Below, one piece after another: positions 50,484 through 60,221 of a stretch of 64,000 nucleotides of DNA. The position numbers and the translations under genes were made by a program. Numbering within the stretch: the first letter of the stretch is position 1; the number at the start of each line of letters is the position of its first letter. The notes under the pieces are model-generated. The model had not been told where the DNA came from. It ran no database searches and saw only the letters and a list, made by a program, of their open reading frames with translations. Origin of the DNA: Micromonospora andamanensis (GTDB lineage Bacteria > Actinomycetota > Actinomycetes > Mycobacteriales > Micromonosporaceae). The stretch covers positions 1 to 64,000 of the forward strand of contig NZ_BOOZ01000003.1 of NCBI RefSeq assembly GCF_016863495.1, in the 5' to 3' direction.

Positions 50484-52085
50484 CTACATTCGGAAGACGC
50501 CGAAGGCGTCGGCGCCCTTCACCTGTCCGTTGTGGATGGCCGACAGGCACAGGCCGAGGACGGTACGGGTGTCCCGGGGGTCGATCACCCCGTCGTCGTA
50601 GAGCCGGCCGGAGAGGAAGAGCGCGCCGGACTGGGACTCGATCTGCTGCTCGACCATCATCCGCATCGCGGCGTCGGAGTCTTCGTCGAACTCGCGACCC
50701 CGGGCCGCGGCGGCCTGCCGGGCCACGATGGACAACACCCCGGCCAACTGCGCCGGGCCCATCACCGCCGACTTGGCGTTCGGCCAGGTGAACAGGAACC
50801 TCGGCTCGTACGCCCGGCCACACATGCCGTAGTTGCCAGCGCCGTACGAGGCACCCAGGTTCACCGTCAGATGCGGCACCGTCGAGTTCGACACCGCGTT
50901 GATCATCAGAGCGCCGTGCTTGATGATGCCGCGTTGCTCGTACTCGGTGCCGACCATGTAGCCGGTGGTGTTCTGGAGGAAGATCAGCGGGGTGTCGGCG
51001 GCGTTGGCGAGCTGGATGAACTGCGTGGCCTTCTGCGCCTCCTCGCTGAACAGCACCCCCCGTGCGTTGGCCAGCACGCCCACCGGATACCCGTGCAGCT
51101 CGCCCCAGCCGGTGACAAGCGCGGTGCCGTAGGCCGGCTTGAACTCGTCGAACTCGCTGCCGTCGAGCACCCGGGCGAGCACCTCGCGTGGATCGAACGG
51201 CACCTTGAGGTCGGCGCTGGTGATGCCGAGCAACTCCTCCGGGTCGTACCTCGGTGGTTGCGGCATCGGGTTGCGCGGCGCCGGGCCCCGCTTGCGCCAG
51301 TTGAGGCGGCGTACGCACTGCCGGGCCAGCCGGATGCCGTCGCGTTCGTCGGCGGCGAGGAAGTCGGCCAGGCCGGATTTCGTGGCGTGCATGGCCGCGC
51401 CGCCCAACGACTCGTCGTCGGCGTCCTCGCCGGTGGCCATCTTCACAAGCGGAGGTCCGGCCAGGTAGACCTGCGAACGGTCGCGGATCATGATCGTGTA
51501 GTCGGACATCCCGGGCACGTACGCGCCGCCGGCCGTGGCGTTGCCGAAGACCACGCTGACCGTGGGGATCCGCTCGGCCGAGAGCCGGGTCAGGTCGCGG
51601 AACACCCGGCCGCCCGGAATGAAGATCTCCGCCTGGGTGGGCAGGTCCGCGCCGGCCGACTCGACCAGGTTCACCATCGGCAGCCGGTTGGCCCTGGCGA
51701 TCTCGCCGGCCCGCCGGGTCTTCGCCAGCGACCACGGGTTCACCGCGCCGCCGCGTACCGTCGGGTCGTTGGCGACGATCAGGCACTCGACACCCTCGAC
51801 CACGCCGATCCCGGTCACCACGCTGGCTCCCACCGGAAAATCCGTGCCGAACGCGGCGACAGGTGACAGTTCGAGGAACGGGCTGTCCTGGTCCAGCAGC
51901 AGCTCGATGCGCTCGCGGGGGAGCAGCTTGCCGCGCTCGTGGTGCCGGGTCACGTACTTCTCGCCACCGCCGGCACGGGCGGTGGCGAGCGCGGCGTCCA
52001 ACTCGGCGAGGCGTTCCAGCAGTGCGTCGCGGTTCGCCTGGAAGGCCGGCGAGGACCCGTCGATGGCGGTGTCGAGTGTGGTCAC
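50484..52085 (-). CDS. Acyl-CoA carboxylase beta subunit (carboxyltransferase)
   Basis: 533 residues covering both crotonase-fold halves. Key stretches are VNLVESAGADLPTQAE, GNATAGGAYVPGMSD, IFLQNTTGYMVG and NLGASYGAGNYGMCGRAYEP. The LGASYGAGNYGMCGR signature is that of methylcrotonyl-CoA or geranyl-CoA carboxylases rather than acetyl- or propionyl-CoA enzymes. Nine bases separate it from the alpha subunit gene. Confidence 0.92.
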   Translation of the reverse strand: MTTLDTAIDGSSPAFQANRDALLERLAELDAALATARAGGGEKYVTRHHERGKLLPRERIELLLDQDSPFLELSPVAAFGTDFPVGASVVTGIGVVEGVECLIVANDPTVRGGAVNPWSLAKTRRAGEIARANRLPMVNLVESAGADLPTQAEIFIPGGRVFRDLTRLSAERIPTVSVVFGNATAGGAYVPGMSDYTIMIRDRSQVYLAGPPLVKMATGEDADDESLGGAAMHATKSGLADFLAADERDGIRLARQCVRRLNWRKRGPAPRNPMPQPPRYDPEELLGITSADLKVPFDPREVLARVLDGSEFDEFKPAYGTALVTGWGELHGYPVGVLANARGVLFSEEAQKATQFIQLANAADTPLIFLQNTTGYMVGTEYEQRGIIKHGALMINAVSNSTVPHLTVNLGASYGAGNYGMCGRAYEPRFLFTWPNAKSAVMGPAQLAGVLSIVARQAAAARGREFDEDSDAAMRMMVEQQIESQSGALFLSGRLYDDGVIDPRDTRTVLGLCLSAIHNGQVKGADAFGVFRM

Positions 52086-53293
52086 AGGCCCATGCCCTTC
52101 GCGATGATCTCGTTCATGATCTCGGTGGTGCCGCCGCCGATGCCGAGGATCCGGGCGTCGCGGTAGTGCCGCTCCACCTCGGCGTCACGCAGGTAGCCGA
52201 AGCCGCCGTGCAGTTGCAGGGCCTGGTCGACGACCCAGCCGGCGGCCGAGACCGCCACGTTCTTGGCCATCGCCACCTCGGTCACCACCGGCTCGCCCAC
52301 GGCCACCCGGGCGGCCACCTCGTGCACGTACGCCCGGGCGGCCTCGGCCCGGGTGTGCATCTCGGCCAGCCGGTGCCGGACCAGCTGCCGACTCGCCAGG
52401 GGTCGGCCGAAGGTGGACCGGTTGCGGCACCAGGTGGCGGCCAGCTCGACGCAGCGCTGCGCGATGGCGTACGCCTGGGTGGCCAGGGAGAGGCGTTCGG
52501 CGGCGAACTGCTGCATGATCGCCAGGAAGCCGGTGTCCTCCTCGCCGATCCGGTTCGCCACCGGCACGCGCACGTCGACGAAGGAGAGTTCGGCGGTGTC
52601 CGAGCAGTGCCAGCCGAGCTTCTCCAACCGACGCCCGACGGTGAAGCCGGGCGTTCCCCGGTCGATCACCAGCAGGCTCAGCGTTCCGCTGCCCGGCATC
52701 CCTGTGCAGACCGCGGTGGTCACGAAGTCCGCCCGAACCCCGCTGGTGATGTAGGTCTTCGCCCCGTTGACCACGTAGTGGTCGCCGTCGAGGCGGGCGT
52801 GGGTGCGAATGCCCGCCACGTCCGAGCCGGTGTCCGGTTCGGTGATGGCCAGCGCGCCGATCATCGAACCCGCAAGCGTCGGCCGGACGTACCTGTCGAT
52901 CAGGTCGTGCTCCCGGCCGGTCGGATCGACGCTTTCGGCGGCATCGCCGGGTCGCCGGGGAAGGGTGCCGCCGGAGCGGGCACCGGCCGCGGTGACCATG
53001 TGCGGCAGCGCGATGCCGTGGGTGAAGAGGGCAGCCACCAGCCCCGACGAGCCACCCGAGCGGATGATCTCCTCGGTGACGATTATCGAATCGAGAAGGT
53101 CGCCGCCGCTGCCGCCGACCTTCTCGGGAAAGCCGATGCCGAGCAGGCCGATCTTCGCCGCGGTCGCGTGCAGCTCCCGGGGGATCTCGCCGGCCCGCTC
53201 CCAGTCCGACAGGTGCGGCAGCACCTCCCGGGTGACGAAGGCGCGGGTCAGTTCCCGCAGTTGTCGCCGCTCGGGAGTGTCCACGATCGTCAC
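52082..53293 (-). CDS. Acyl-CoA dehydrogenase
   Basis: 403 residues. GFPEKVGGSGGDLLD, ALAITEPDTGSDVAG, NGAKTYITSG, FGRPLASRQLVRHRLAEM and LHGGFGYLRDAEVERHYRDARI are the family hallmarks. It supplies the unsaturated acyl-CoA for carboxylation or acts in the next oxidation step. Its start overlaps the AtuA-like stop and its end overlaps the carboxyltransferase start, so all are co-translated. Confidence 0.9.
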   Translation of the reverse strand: MTIVDTPERRQLRELTRAFVTREVLPHLSDWERAGEIPRELHATAAKIGLLGIGFPEKVGGSGGDLLDSIIVTEEIIRSGGSSGLVAALFTHGIALPHMVTAAGARSGGTLPRRPGDAAESVDPTGREHDLIDRYVRPTLAGSMIGALAITEPDTGSDVAGIRTHARLDGDHYVVNGAKTYITSGVRADFVTTAVCTGMPGSGTLSLLVIDRGTPGFTVGRRLEKLGWHCSDTAELSFVDVRVPVANRIGEEDTGFLAIMQQFAAERLSLATQAYAIAQRCVELAATWCRNRSTFGRPLASRQLVRHRLAEMHTRAEAARAYVHEVAARVAVGEPVVTEVAMAKNVAVSAAGWVVDQALQLHGGFGYLRDAEVERHYRDARILGIGGGTTEIMNEIIAKGMGL

Positions 53294-55002
53294 GGCCGTA
53301 CCTCCCCGCCGGTCGGTGCCGGTTCGCCGCTGCCCGCCGACTCGACCGGCAGGTCGACGATCCGGGACCGGAGCAGCTCACCGAGCGCCTTGGCCTGCGG
53401 ATCGAACCGGGTGGAGGCGGCCACCCCGGCTCCGAGCAGCCCGCGGATCACGAAGTTGACGGCCCGCAGGTTCGGCAGTTCGTACCGCTCCACTGTCAAC
53501 GGGGCGGTCTCCGGCAACAGCTCGGCCAGCCGCGCCACGGTGAGCCAACCGCGTAGCCAGGCCCAGGTCGCGTCGGTCCGCGCCCAGACCCCCAGGTTCG
53601 CGTCGCCGCCCTTGTCACCGGATCGCGCGCCCACCAGCTCACCCAGCGGCCCCCGCCGGGTCGGACCTGTCGCCGCCGGGCCGGCCAGCTCGGCCGCCGG
53701 CTCGGCGGCGACCGGGACGGTCACCGGCGGTGGGTCGATCGGCAGCCGGGTGCCGTCGGGCAGCACGGCGACGTGGTCGACCGCGTCCTGCGCCACGGCG
53801 TCGGAGGTGAAGACGCCGTACGGGGTGGCGTCGCCGGGCAGGGTGGTGAGGGTGCAGCCCGGGTAGGAGGCCAGGGCCAGCTCGACAGCCGCCGCCGAGA
53901 ACGCCCGACCGGCCCGCGCCCGGTCGCCGTCGCGCAGGTGTACGTGCAGCAGGGCACTTGCCGTCTCGGTGTCGGCGGCGTCGGGATGGTCGGTGCGGGC
54001 CAGCGTGAACTCCAGGCCGTCCGGGCCGACCGCCTCCGTCAACTGCTTCCGGACCAGGTCCGCCTTGGCCGGGATGTCCAGCCCGCAGAGCACGAACGTC
54101 ATCGAGTTGCGGAAGCCGCCGAGGTTGTTGACGCCCACCTTGAGCGTGGCCGGTGGCGGGGTGCCCCGGGTGCCGCTGACGAGCACCCGGTCCGGACCGT
54201 CCTGGCCCAGCCGGACCGAGTCGAGCCGGGTCACCACGTCGGGGCCCAGGTACGTCGGCCCGCCCACCTCGTACAACAACTGGGCGGTGACCGTCTCGAC
54301 GGTGACCGCGCCGCCGGCGCCGGGCTGCTTCGTGAGCACCGCCGAGCCGTCCGGACGCAGCTCCGCCACCGGAAATCCGGGCCGCTGCCCGCCGTCGGGC
54401 AGCTCGGTGAAGAAGCTGAAGTTGCCCCCGGTGACCTGTGCCCCGCATTCGATCAGGTGTCCGGCGATTGTGGCCCCGGCCAGCGCGTCGAGATCGTCGC
54501 GCCGCCAACCGAAGCGGGCGATGGCCGGGCCCACCACAAGCGAGGCGTCGGTGACCCGCCCGGTCACCACCACGTCCGCCCCGGCGTCGAGGCAGGCGGC
54601 GATGCCGAACGCCCCGAGGTAGGCGTTCGCGGTAAGCGCGTCCGGCCGGGCCAGGGCGTCACCCTCGACGTACCCGATCCGGACGGGCAGCCCGAGCCGG
54701 TCGGCGAGGGCGCGGATCGCGGCGGCCAGCCCGGCCGGGTTGAGCCCACCGGCGTTCGTGACAAGGGTGACCCGCCGGTCGAGCGCGGTGCCCAGGCAGC
54801 CCTCCAGCTGTCGGAGGAACGTCTTCGCGTAGCCCAGGCCCGGGTCACGCATCCGGTCCCGGCCCAGGATGAGCATTGTCAACTCGGCCAGGTAGTCCCC
54901 GGTCAGCACGTCCAGCTCGCCGCCGTCGAGCATCTCCCGCCAGGCGGAGAAGCGGTCGCCGTAGAAGCCGGAGGCGTTGCCGATCCGCAGCACGTCGCTC
55001 AT
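53290..55002 (-). CDS. AtuA-like (DUF1446) acyclic terpene utilisation protein
   Basis: 570 residues. The N-terminal DUF1446/AtuA domain has RIGNASGFYGDRFSAW, LTGDYLAELTMLILGR, VTNAGGLNPAGLAAAI and VVTGRVTDASLVVGP. A C-terminal AtuA-associated domain (GARSGDKGGDANLGVWAR) is fused, as in many actinobacterial homologues. AtuA proteins go with citronellol/geraniol or leucine-type degradation carboxylases; their reaction is unclear. The ATG 55002 follows GGAGGTG by six bases. Confidence 0.88.
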   Translation of the reverse strand: MSDVLRIGNASGFYGDRFSAWREMLDGGELDVLTGDYLAELTMLILGRDRMRDPGLGYAKTFLRQLEGCLGTALDRRVTLVTNAGGLNPAGLAAAIRALADRLGLPVRIGYVEGDALARPDALTANAYLGAFGIAACLDAGADVVVTGRVTDASLVVGPAIARFGWRRDDLDALAGATIAGHLIECGAQVTGGNFSFFTELPDGGQRPGFPVAELRPDGSAVLTKQPGAGGAVTVETVTAQLLYEVGGPTYLGPDVVTRLDSVRLGQDGPDRVLVSGTRGTPPPATLKVGVNNLGGFRNSMTFVLCGLDIPAKADLVRKQLTEAVGPDGLEFTLARTDHPDAADTETASALLHVHLRDGDRARAGRAFSAAAVELALASYPGCTLTTLPGDATPYGVFTSDAVAQDAVDHVAVLPDGTRLPIDPPPVTVPVAAEPAAELAGPAATGPTRRGPLGELVGARSGDKGGDANLGVWARTDATWAWLRGWLTVARLAELLPETAPLTVERYELPNLRAVNFVIRGLLGAGVAASTRFDPQAKALGELLRSRIVDLPVESAGSGEPAPTGGEVRP

Positions 55003-55057
55003 CGGCGGCACCTCCGCTTCGCCGCCGTGCGGCTCCGCCGCGCTGCGTGCCACGCGC

Positions 55058-55858
55058 TCACCTGCGGGATCCCGGGGCCGCGGTGCGCGGGGCGGGGCCG
55101 GTGCCGGGTGGCCCGGCGAAGGCCTGGGCCACGTCCAGCCACCTGTCGGCGATCGGCCCGGTGGCGACCAGGGCCAGGTCGGCGCGGTGCCGGCGCCGGG
55201 TCACCAGCAGGCAGAAGTCGAGCGCCGGGCCGGTGACCAGGTCGACCGCGTCCGCCGGACCGAAGGTCCAGCTTTCTCCGTCGGGTGCCGCCAGCTCCAC
55301 CCGGACCGGTGCCGTGGGCACCGCCAGGCCGTGGGCGGCGAAGCTGTGTCCGACGGTACGGAAGCCGAGGTAGGCGACGTGCCGGAGCCGGTCGGTGGCG
55401 GGTCGGGTGACGCCGAGCGCCTCGGCCACGTCCTCGCCGTGCGCCCAGGTCTCCATGATCCGGGCGGTGGCCATCGAGGCCGGCGACATGCGAGTTCCGT
55501 ACCAGGGCAGCTTCTCGCCGGCAGGGGCGGCGGTGAGCGCCGCCGCGAGTGCCGCGCGGCCGGTCCGCCAGCGGGCCAGCAGCGCGTCGGGTGGGCCGAG
55601 GAAGGCGACCGCGCCGTCGTCGACCAGCCGGGCCGGGTCCGGTGCGGCGGTGACCGAGGCGTAGAACGCGTCGGCGTCGGTCGCGGCAAGCCGGGCCACG
55701 TGATCCGTCCAGGCCAGGTGGGCGATCTGGTGGGCGATCGTCCAGCCCGCCGCCGGGGTCGACAGCTCCCACTCCTGCGGCGGCAGCGGTGCGACGAGCG
55801 CGTCGAGCTGCTCGGACTCGGTGGCCAGATCGGTGAGCAGGGCGGTGAGGTCGACCAT
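55058..55858 (-). CDS. TIGR03084-type DinB-like metal-binding protein
   Basis: 266 residues. The DinB-like helical bundle (LLTDLATESEQLDALVAPL, AGWTIAHQIAHLAWTDH) holds His residues that would bind a metal: IAHQIAH and WAHGEDVAEALG. The C-terminal half is strand-rich with a SCP-like DAVDLVTGPALDF stretch. This family commonly sits in AtuA/carboxylase operons of actinobacteria. The ATG follows GGAGG. Confidence 0.82.
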   Translation of the reverse strand: MVDLTALLTDLATESEQLDALVAPLPPQEWELSTPAAGWTIAHQIAHLAWTDHVARLAATDADAFYASVTAAPDPARLVDDGAVAFLGPPDALLARWRTGRAALAAALTAAPAGEKLPWYGTRMSPASMATARIMETWAHGEDVAEALGVTRPATDRLRHVAYLGFRTVGHSFAAHGLAVPTAPVRVELAAPDGESWTFGPADAVDLVTGPALDFCLLVTRRRHRADLALVATGPIADRWLDVAQAFAGPPGTGPAPRTAAPGSRR

Positions 55859-55883
55859 TGTGCCTCCGGGTGGCTCGGTCCGG

Positions 55884-56504
55884 TCAGGGTGCGGTTTCCG
55901 CGCTGGTGAGCAGCGCCGCCAGCTGGGTCTTCCAGGCATGCAGCAGCGCGGTCCGGCGGGCGGTGTCGTCGCTGAGCAGGTTGGCCACGCCGAGACCGCG
56001 CAGCAGGTCCAGGGTGGCCTGCACCGCCTCCCGTACGCCGGGCCGTCGTTCGTCCACCCCGAGCAGCTCGACCGTCAGCCGGTGCATCTCCCGACCGACC
56101 CGGGCTTCGAGCGGCAGCAGGGCGGCCCGCAGCTCGGCGTCGGTGCGGGCGGCCACCCAGAGTTCGAGGGCGGCGACGAAGAGCGGCCCGGTGAAGGCGG
56201 CGGCGAGCAGGTCCACCACCCGGTCCAGCCGGTCGGCGCCGGCCGGCAGGGCGTCGGCCTCGGCCCGCAACTCGGCCGCCCGCCGTTCGGTGAGGTGCCC
56301 GACGGCGGCGGTGACCAGGGCGGTGCGGGTCGGGTAGTGGTGCAGCTGGGCGCCCCGGGAAACGCCGGCCCGGGCTGCCACGACAGTGGTGGTGGTGCCG
56401 GACCAGCCGTGCTCGACCAGGCAGTCGACTGTCGCCTCCAGCAGCCGGGCCCGGGTGGCGCGGCTGCGTTCCTGTTGAGGGACGCGGGTCGATGCGGCGG
56501 GCAT
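55884..56504 (-). CDS. TetR-family repressor of the AtuA/carboxylase operon
   Basis: 206 residues. The N-terminal TetR helix-turn-helix (RARLLEATVDCLVEHGWSGTT, then VVAARAGVSRGAQLHHYPTR) is followed by a ligand-binding helical domain with AALELWVAARTDAELRAAL. It is the first gene of the operon; the next starts 25 bases downstream. It likely senses an acyl-CoA or terpenoid and represses its own operon through the palindrome at 56533-56544. ATG 56504 is chosen over TTG 56531. Confidence 0.88.
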   Translation of the reverse strand: MPAASTRVPQQERSRATRARLLEATVDCLVEHGWSGTTTTVVAARAGVSRGAQLHHYPTRTALVTAAVGHLTERRAAELRAEADALPAGADRLDRVVDLLAAAFTGPLFVAALELWVAARTDAELRAALLPLEARVGREMHRLTVELLGVDERRPGVREAVQATLDLLRGLGVANLLSDDTARRTALLHAWKTQLAALLTSAETAP

Positions 56505-56532
56505 GCGGACAGCCTGCCGCCCAGGAAACAAA

Positions 56533-56544
56533 CAGTCAAGACTG
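56533..56544. promoter_or_regulatory. Candidate TetR operator
   Basis: Perfect 12-bp palindrome CAGTCAAGACTG, 29 bases upstream of the TetR start, in an A/T-rich patch unusual for this genome and placed where the promoter should be. Confidence 0.5.
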
Positions 56545-56566
56545 ACTTTTTACGTCGCCACATACG

Positions 56567-56605
56567 CCTGCGCGGTGCCGACGAGGTCCGTCGGCACCGC
56601 GCAGG
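56567..56605. terminator. Terminator after crp
   Basis: Perfect 16-bp stem (56567-56582 with 56590-56605), 7-base loop, starting 16 bases beyond the crp stop. No T tract. Confidence 0.8.
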
Positions 56606-56620
56606 AGAAGAACTTCGGGG

Positions 56621-57298
56621 TCAGACGCGCGCGCGGCGGGCCAGACGCTCCGGGTCGAGGATGATGATGCTCTTGCCGTCCAGCCGGAGCCAACCGCGCG
56701 AGGCGAAGTCCGCGAGGGCCTTGTTCACCGTCTCCCGGGAGGCGCCGACGAGCTGGGCGATCTCCTCCTGGGTCAGATCGTGGGTCACCCGCAGCACGCC
56801 GCCGTCACGGGTGCCGAAGCGCCCCGCCATCTGGAGCAGGTTCTTGGCCACCCGGCCGGGCACGTCGGTGAAGATCAGATCCGCGAGGGCGTCGTTGGTC
56901 CGGCGCAGCCGGCGGGCGAGCACCCGCAGCAACTGCTCGGCGATCTCGGGCCGGTTGTTCAGCCACGGCCGCAGCGCCTGCTTACGCAGTCGGGCCAGCC
57001 GGCTGTCGGTGACCGCGGTCGCGGTCGCCGTACGCGGACCCGGGTCGAAGAGCGACAGCTCGCCGACCATGTCCGACGGACCCATCACGGCGATCAGGTT
57101 CTGCCGGCCGTCCGCTGCCCGGCGACCAACCTTGATCTTGCCGGACAGCAGGATGTAGAGACTGTCGCCGGGCTCGCCCTCGTTGAAGACGACCTCGCCC
57201 TTGCGGACCTCGATCGTCTCCATCTCCTTGGCGAGCGCCTCGGCCGCCTCCGGGTCGACACCCTGGAAGATCCCGCTGCGGGCCAGTACCTCGTCCAT
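56621..57298 (-). CDS. crp: CRP/FNR-family transcriptional regulator
   Basis: 225 residues. The cyclic-nucleotide-binding domain has [24 protein letters not shown] and the phosphate-binding cassette [17 protein letters not shown]. The HTH domain has [25 protein letters not shown]. By sequence and neighbours (nth side genes) it is the Rv3676 (mycobacterial CRP) equivalent, a global cAMP regulator. It could respond to the cyclase encoded at 35713. Confidence 0.95.
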   Translation of the reverse strand: MDEVLARSGIFQGVDPEAAEALAKEMETIEVRKGEVVFNEGEPGDSLYILLSGKIKVGRRAADGRQNLIAVMGPSDMVGELSLFDPGPRTATATAVTDSRLARLRKQALRPWLNNRPEIAEQLLRVLARRLRRTNDALADLIFTDVPGRVAKNLLQMAGRFGTRDGGVLRVTHDLTQEEIAQLVGASRETVNKALADFASRGWLRLDGKSIIILDPERLARRARV

Positions 57299-57519
57299 CG
57301 CGCACCTCCGGTTGCGCGTGCCGTCTGCTCGGCCTGGGTCCGCCCGTCCGCTGATCCCTCGCGCGCCGACCAGTCTAGGCGCACGTGAGCAGGAATCAGA
57401 GGTGCACCCCTGGAATCTTGATCGTTGGGCGTAACGGGCCGGTCGAGCTCACTCTTGAGAATCCCGCGCCTGGTCAGGCCGGGATCGGCGGGGTGGACAC
57501 CCGGCCGTAGGGTCACGGC

Positions 57520-58182
57520 GTGCTGCCCGAGCCCCTGCTGACCACCCGCCGCGAGGACGAACGTGACATTCCGGTGCTCATCTGGCGTGCCGGACGACAG
57601 CTGCGGACGATCAGCTCCGCGCCGCTGGGCGGTGGGATCGGCGGACGGCGGTGGGTGCTGAACGCGACGGTGCCCATGTCGTACGACCGGGACGACCCGG
57701 CCGACCACCTGGCCGAGCTGGCCCGGGAGTTCGGCCTGGACGGGCCCGGCGTGGGTCTGATGACCGGAGTCGACGTGGCCGAGGTGGTGCGGCGGACCGA
57801 CACCGCCGTGCAGGTCTGGGCCACCGTCGGGCTGGGTACGCCGGTGCCGGCGGCGGCACCCACAGCAGCGGCGCCGGCGCAGCCGGTCGGCACTGTCAAC
57901 ATCGTGGCGTACGTACCGGCGCGGCTCGGCGACGCGGCACTTGTCAACGCGGTCGCCACCGCCACCGAGGCGAAGGCGCAGGCGATCGCGGAGCTGGGGC
58001 TGCCCGGCACCGGTACGCCGACGGACGCGGTCACCGTGCTCTGCCCACCGGACGGGCCGGTCAACGCCTACGGCGGGCCCCGCTCGACCTGGGGGGCGCC
58101 GCTGGCCCGGGCGGTGCGCGCCGCCGTGCTCGGGGTCGGCCGCGACACCGTCGTCCCATGGTCGGATCGGCTCCAGGGCTGA
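57520..58182 (+). CDS. cbiZ: Adenosylcobinamide amidohydrolase (CbiZ)
   Basis: 220 residues. The CbiZ signatures are RTISSAPLGGGIGGRRWVLNATVP, DHLAELAREFGLDGPGVGLMTGVDV and NIVAYVPARLGDAALVNAVATATEAKAQA. CbiZ cleaves the aminopropanol side chain from cobinamide during B12 salvage. It is divergent from crp, and GTG is the start. No other cobalamin gene is in the window. Confidence 0.85.
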   Translation: MLPEPLLTTRREDERDIPVLIWRAGRQLRTISSAPLGGGIGGRRWVLNATVPMSYDRDDPADHLAELAREFGLDGPGVGLMTGVDVAEVVRRTDTAVQVWATVGLGTPVPAAAPTAAAPAQPVGTVNIVAYVPARLGDAALVNAVATATEAKAQAIAELGLPGTGTPTDAVTVLCPPDGPVNAYGGPRSTWGAPLARAVRAAVLGVGRDTVVPWSDRLQG

Positions 58183-58240
58183 ATCTCCCCACCCGATCGG
58201 CGGTCGTTTCGGTGATACCCGACCGGTAGGGTCGCGCACG

Positions 58241-59386
58241 ATGTACGCTGCCGCCTCCTTCGCGTCCCGACCCCGCCGCCGCACCGTGGCCGCACTGGGG
58301 GCGCTGCTCGCCGCCCTCCTCGTCGCCGGCTGCGGCAGCACCGACGAGGGCCCGATCTGGCAGCCCGGCACCGGCGGCGGCGAGGGCGCGCCCGTCGAGT
58401 CGGCAGCCCCCGAGGTCAAGAAGATCTCGCTCTCCGCCACCGGCGACATCGTGATGGCCATGGCACCCGACCGGCTGCCCCCGAACAACGGCAAGGGCTT
58501 CTTCGACTCGGTGAAGAAGGCGCTCGCGGCCGACCTGGTGATGGGCAACCTGGAAGAGCCGTTGACGGTGGACACCGGGACCGGCAAGTGCGGTGCCAAC
58601 TCCACCCGCTGCTTCCAGTTCCGGGCTCCCCCGGAGTACGCCGCCCATCTCGCCGATGCCGGTTTCGACCTGCTCAACCAGGCCAACAACCACGGGTACG
58701 ACTTCGGGCCGAAGGGCTACGAGAACACCCAGCGGGCGCTTGAGGAACACGGGCTGGAGCACACCGGCGCGCCCGGCCAGATCACCGTCGTCGAGGTGAA
58801 GGGCGTCAAGGTCGCCGTCGCCGGTTTCTCGTCGTACCGCTGGTCGAACAGCCTCACCGACATCCCGGCCGCGAAAAAGGTGATCGAGAAGGCCGCCGAC
58901 CAGGCCGACATCGTCGTGGTGCAGGTGCACATGGGTGCCGAAGGGTCGGAGATGACGCGGGTCCGGCCCGGCACGGAGATGTTCCTCGGCGAGAACCGGG
59001 GCGACCCGATCAAGTTCTCCCGGGCGATGATTGACGCCGGCGCCGACCTGATCGTCGGGCACGGTCCGCACGTCCTGCGCGGCATGGAGTTCTACAAGGG
59101 CAGGCTGATCGCGTACAGCCTGGGCAACTTCGCCGGCGGCGGCAACTCACTGAGCAACAACGGCCGGCTCGGCTGGGGTGGCGTGTTGAAGGTGTCGCTC
59201 GAAGCGGACGGCACCTGGGCCGGTGGCTCCTTCACCTCCACCTACATGGACGGGGCCCGCAAGCCGACGATCGACCGCGACGACCGTGGTCTCGGGCTGC
59301 TCCGGGACCTCACCGAGCTGGACTTCGCGGAGACCGGCGCCCGGTTCACCGACGCCGGGAAGATCAGCCCGCCCGACCCCGACTGA
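58241..59386 (+). CDS. CapA-family lipoprotein (PGA_cap metallophosphoesterase fold)
   Basis: 381 residues. A twin-Arg-like RRRT and hydrophobic segment end in lipobox LVAGC (Cys about 31). The CapA fold shows [46 protein letters not shown] and [11 protein letters not shown], which coordinate metals. CapA proteins are linked to poly-gamma-glutamate capsule, but no capBC genes are adjacent, so another envelope role is possible. Confidence 0.87.
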   Translation: MYAAASFASRPRRRTVAALGALLAALLVAGCGSTDEGPIWQPGTGGGEGAPVESAAPEVKKISLSATGDIVMAMAPDRLPPNNGKGFFDSVKKALAADLVMGNLEEPLTVDTGTGKCGANSTRCFQFRAPPEYAAHLADAGFDLLNQANNHGYDFGPKGYENTQRALEEHGLEHTGAPGQITVVEVKGVKVAVAGFSSYRWSNSLTDIPAAKKVIEKAADQADIVVVQVHMGAEGSEMTRVRPGTEMFLGENRGDPIKFSRAMIDAGADLIVGHGPHVLRGMEFYKGRLIAYSLGNFAGGGNSLSNNGRLGWGGVLKVSLEADGTWAGGSFTSTYMDGARKPTIDRDDRGLGLLRDLTELDFAETGARFTDAGKISPPDPD

Positions 59387-59441
59387 TCTCCGCCGGCCCA
59401 CGCGTCCGGGCCGGTCGGACCGGCGACGTAGGCTGGCCGTC

Positions 59442-60221
59442 GTGACCAGAAGCGCCACCGAGACCGACCTGGGTCGCACCCGTCGAGCGCGGCGGATCGG
59501 CCGCGTGCTGACCGAGACGCACCCCGACGCGCACTGCGAGCTCGACCACGGCAGCCCGCTGGAGCTGGCCGTCGCCACCATCCTGTCGGCCCAGTGCACG
59601 GACAAGAAGGTGAACGAGGTCACTCCGAAGCTCTTCGCCCGCTACCCGACCGCCGCCGACTACGCCGGGGCCGATCGCGGCGAGGTGGAGGAGATGATCA
59701 GGCCGACCGGCTTCTACCGCAACAAGACCAACTCACTGATCCAGCTGGGCCAGGCCCTGGTCGAGCGCCACGACGGTCAGGTCCCCGGCCGGCTGGCCGA
59801 CCTGGTCACCCTGCCCGGGATCGGTCGCAAGACCGCAAACGTCATCCTCGGCAACGCCTTCGACGTGCCGGGCATCACCGTCGACACCCACTTCCAACGG
59901 CTGGTGCGGCGCTGGGGGCTGACCATCGAGACCGACCCGGTCAAGATCGAGCACGAGATCGGGGCGATGTTCCCGAAGCGCGACTGGACCATGCTGTCGC
60001 ACCGGATCATCTTCCACGGCCGCCGGGTCTGCCACGCCCGCAAGCCCGCCTGCGGTGCGTGCACGCTGGCCAAGCTCTGTCCCTCGTACGGCACCGGACC
60101 GACCGAACCAGCCGCTGCCGCGAAGCTGCTCAAGGGCCCCCGCGCCCGTGACCTCGCCGCCGCCGCAGGTGTCGATCCCGAGCTGGTGCCGGCGCAGGCC
60201 GTCCAGGCGGAGGCGCCGTGA
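59442..60221 (+). CDS. nth: Endonuclease III (DNA glycosylase/AP lyase)
   Basis: 259 residues. The HhH motif [17 protein letters not shown], catalytic Lys in [11 protein letters not shown] region and Asp in [13 protein letters not shown] are present. So is the 4Fe-4S cluster (Cys-x6-Cys-x2-Cys-x5-Cys in [17 protein letters not shown]). It removes oxidised pyrimidines. The C-terminal 35-residue extension is Ala/Pro-rich. Its stop overlaps the GTG of the TlpA-like gene, starting a coupled run of three genes. Confidence 0.95.
   Translation: MTRSATETDLGRTRRARRIGRVLTETHPDAHCELDHGSPLELAVATILSAQCTDKKVNEVTPKLFARYPTAADYAGADRGEVEEMIRPTGFYRNKTNSLIQLGQALVERHDGQVPGRLADLVTLPGIGRKTANVILGNAFDVPGITVDTHFQRLVRRWGLTIETDPVKIEHEIGAMFPKRDWTMLSHRIIFHGRRVCHARKPACGACTLAKLCPSYGTGPTEPAAAAKLLKGPRARDLAAAAGVDPELVPAQAVQAEAP

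Noticed and set aside
48454..51786. 1110-residue fusion of carboxylase alpha subunit with upstream sequence
   Set aside because: The upstream part is another frame of the carboxyltransferase gene; the conserved N-terminus ISKLLVANRGE starts at GTG 50475 with a ribosome site.
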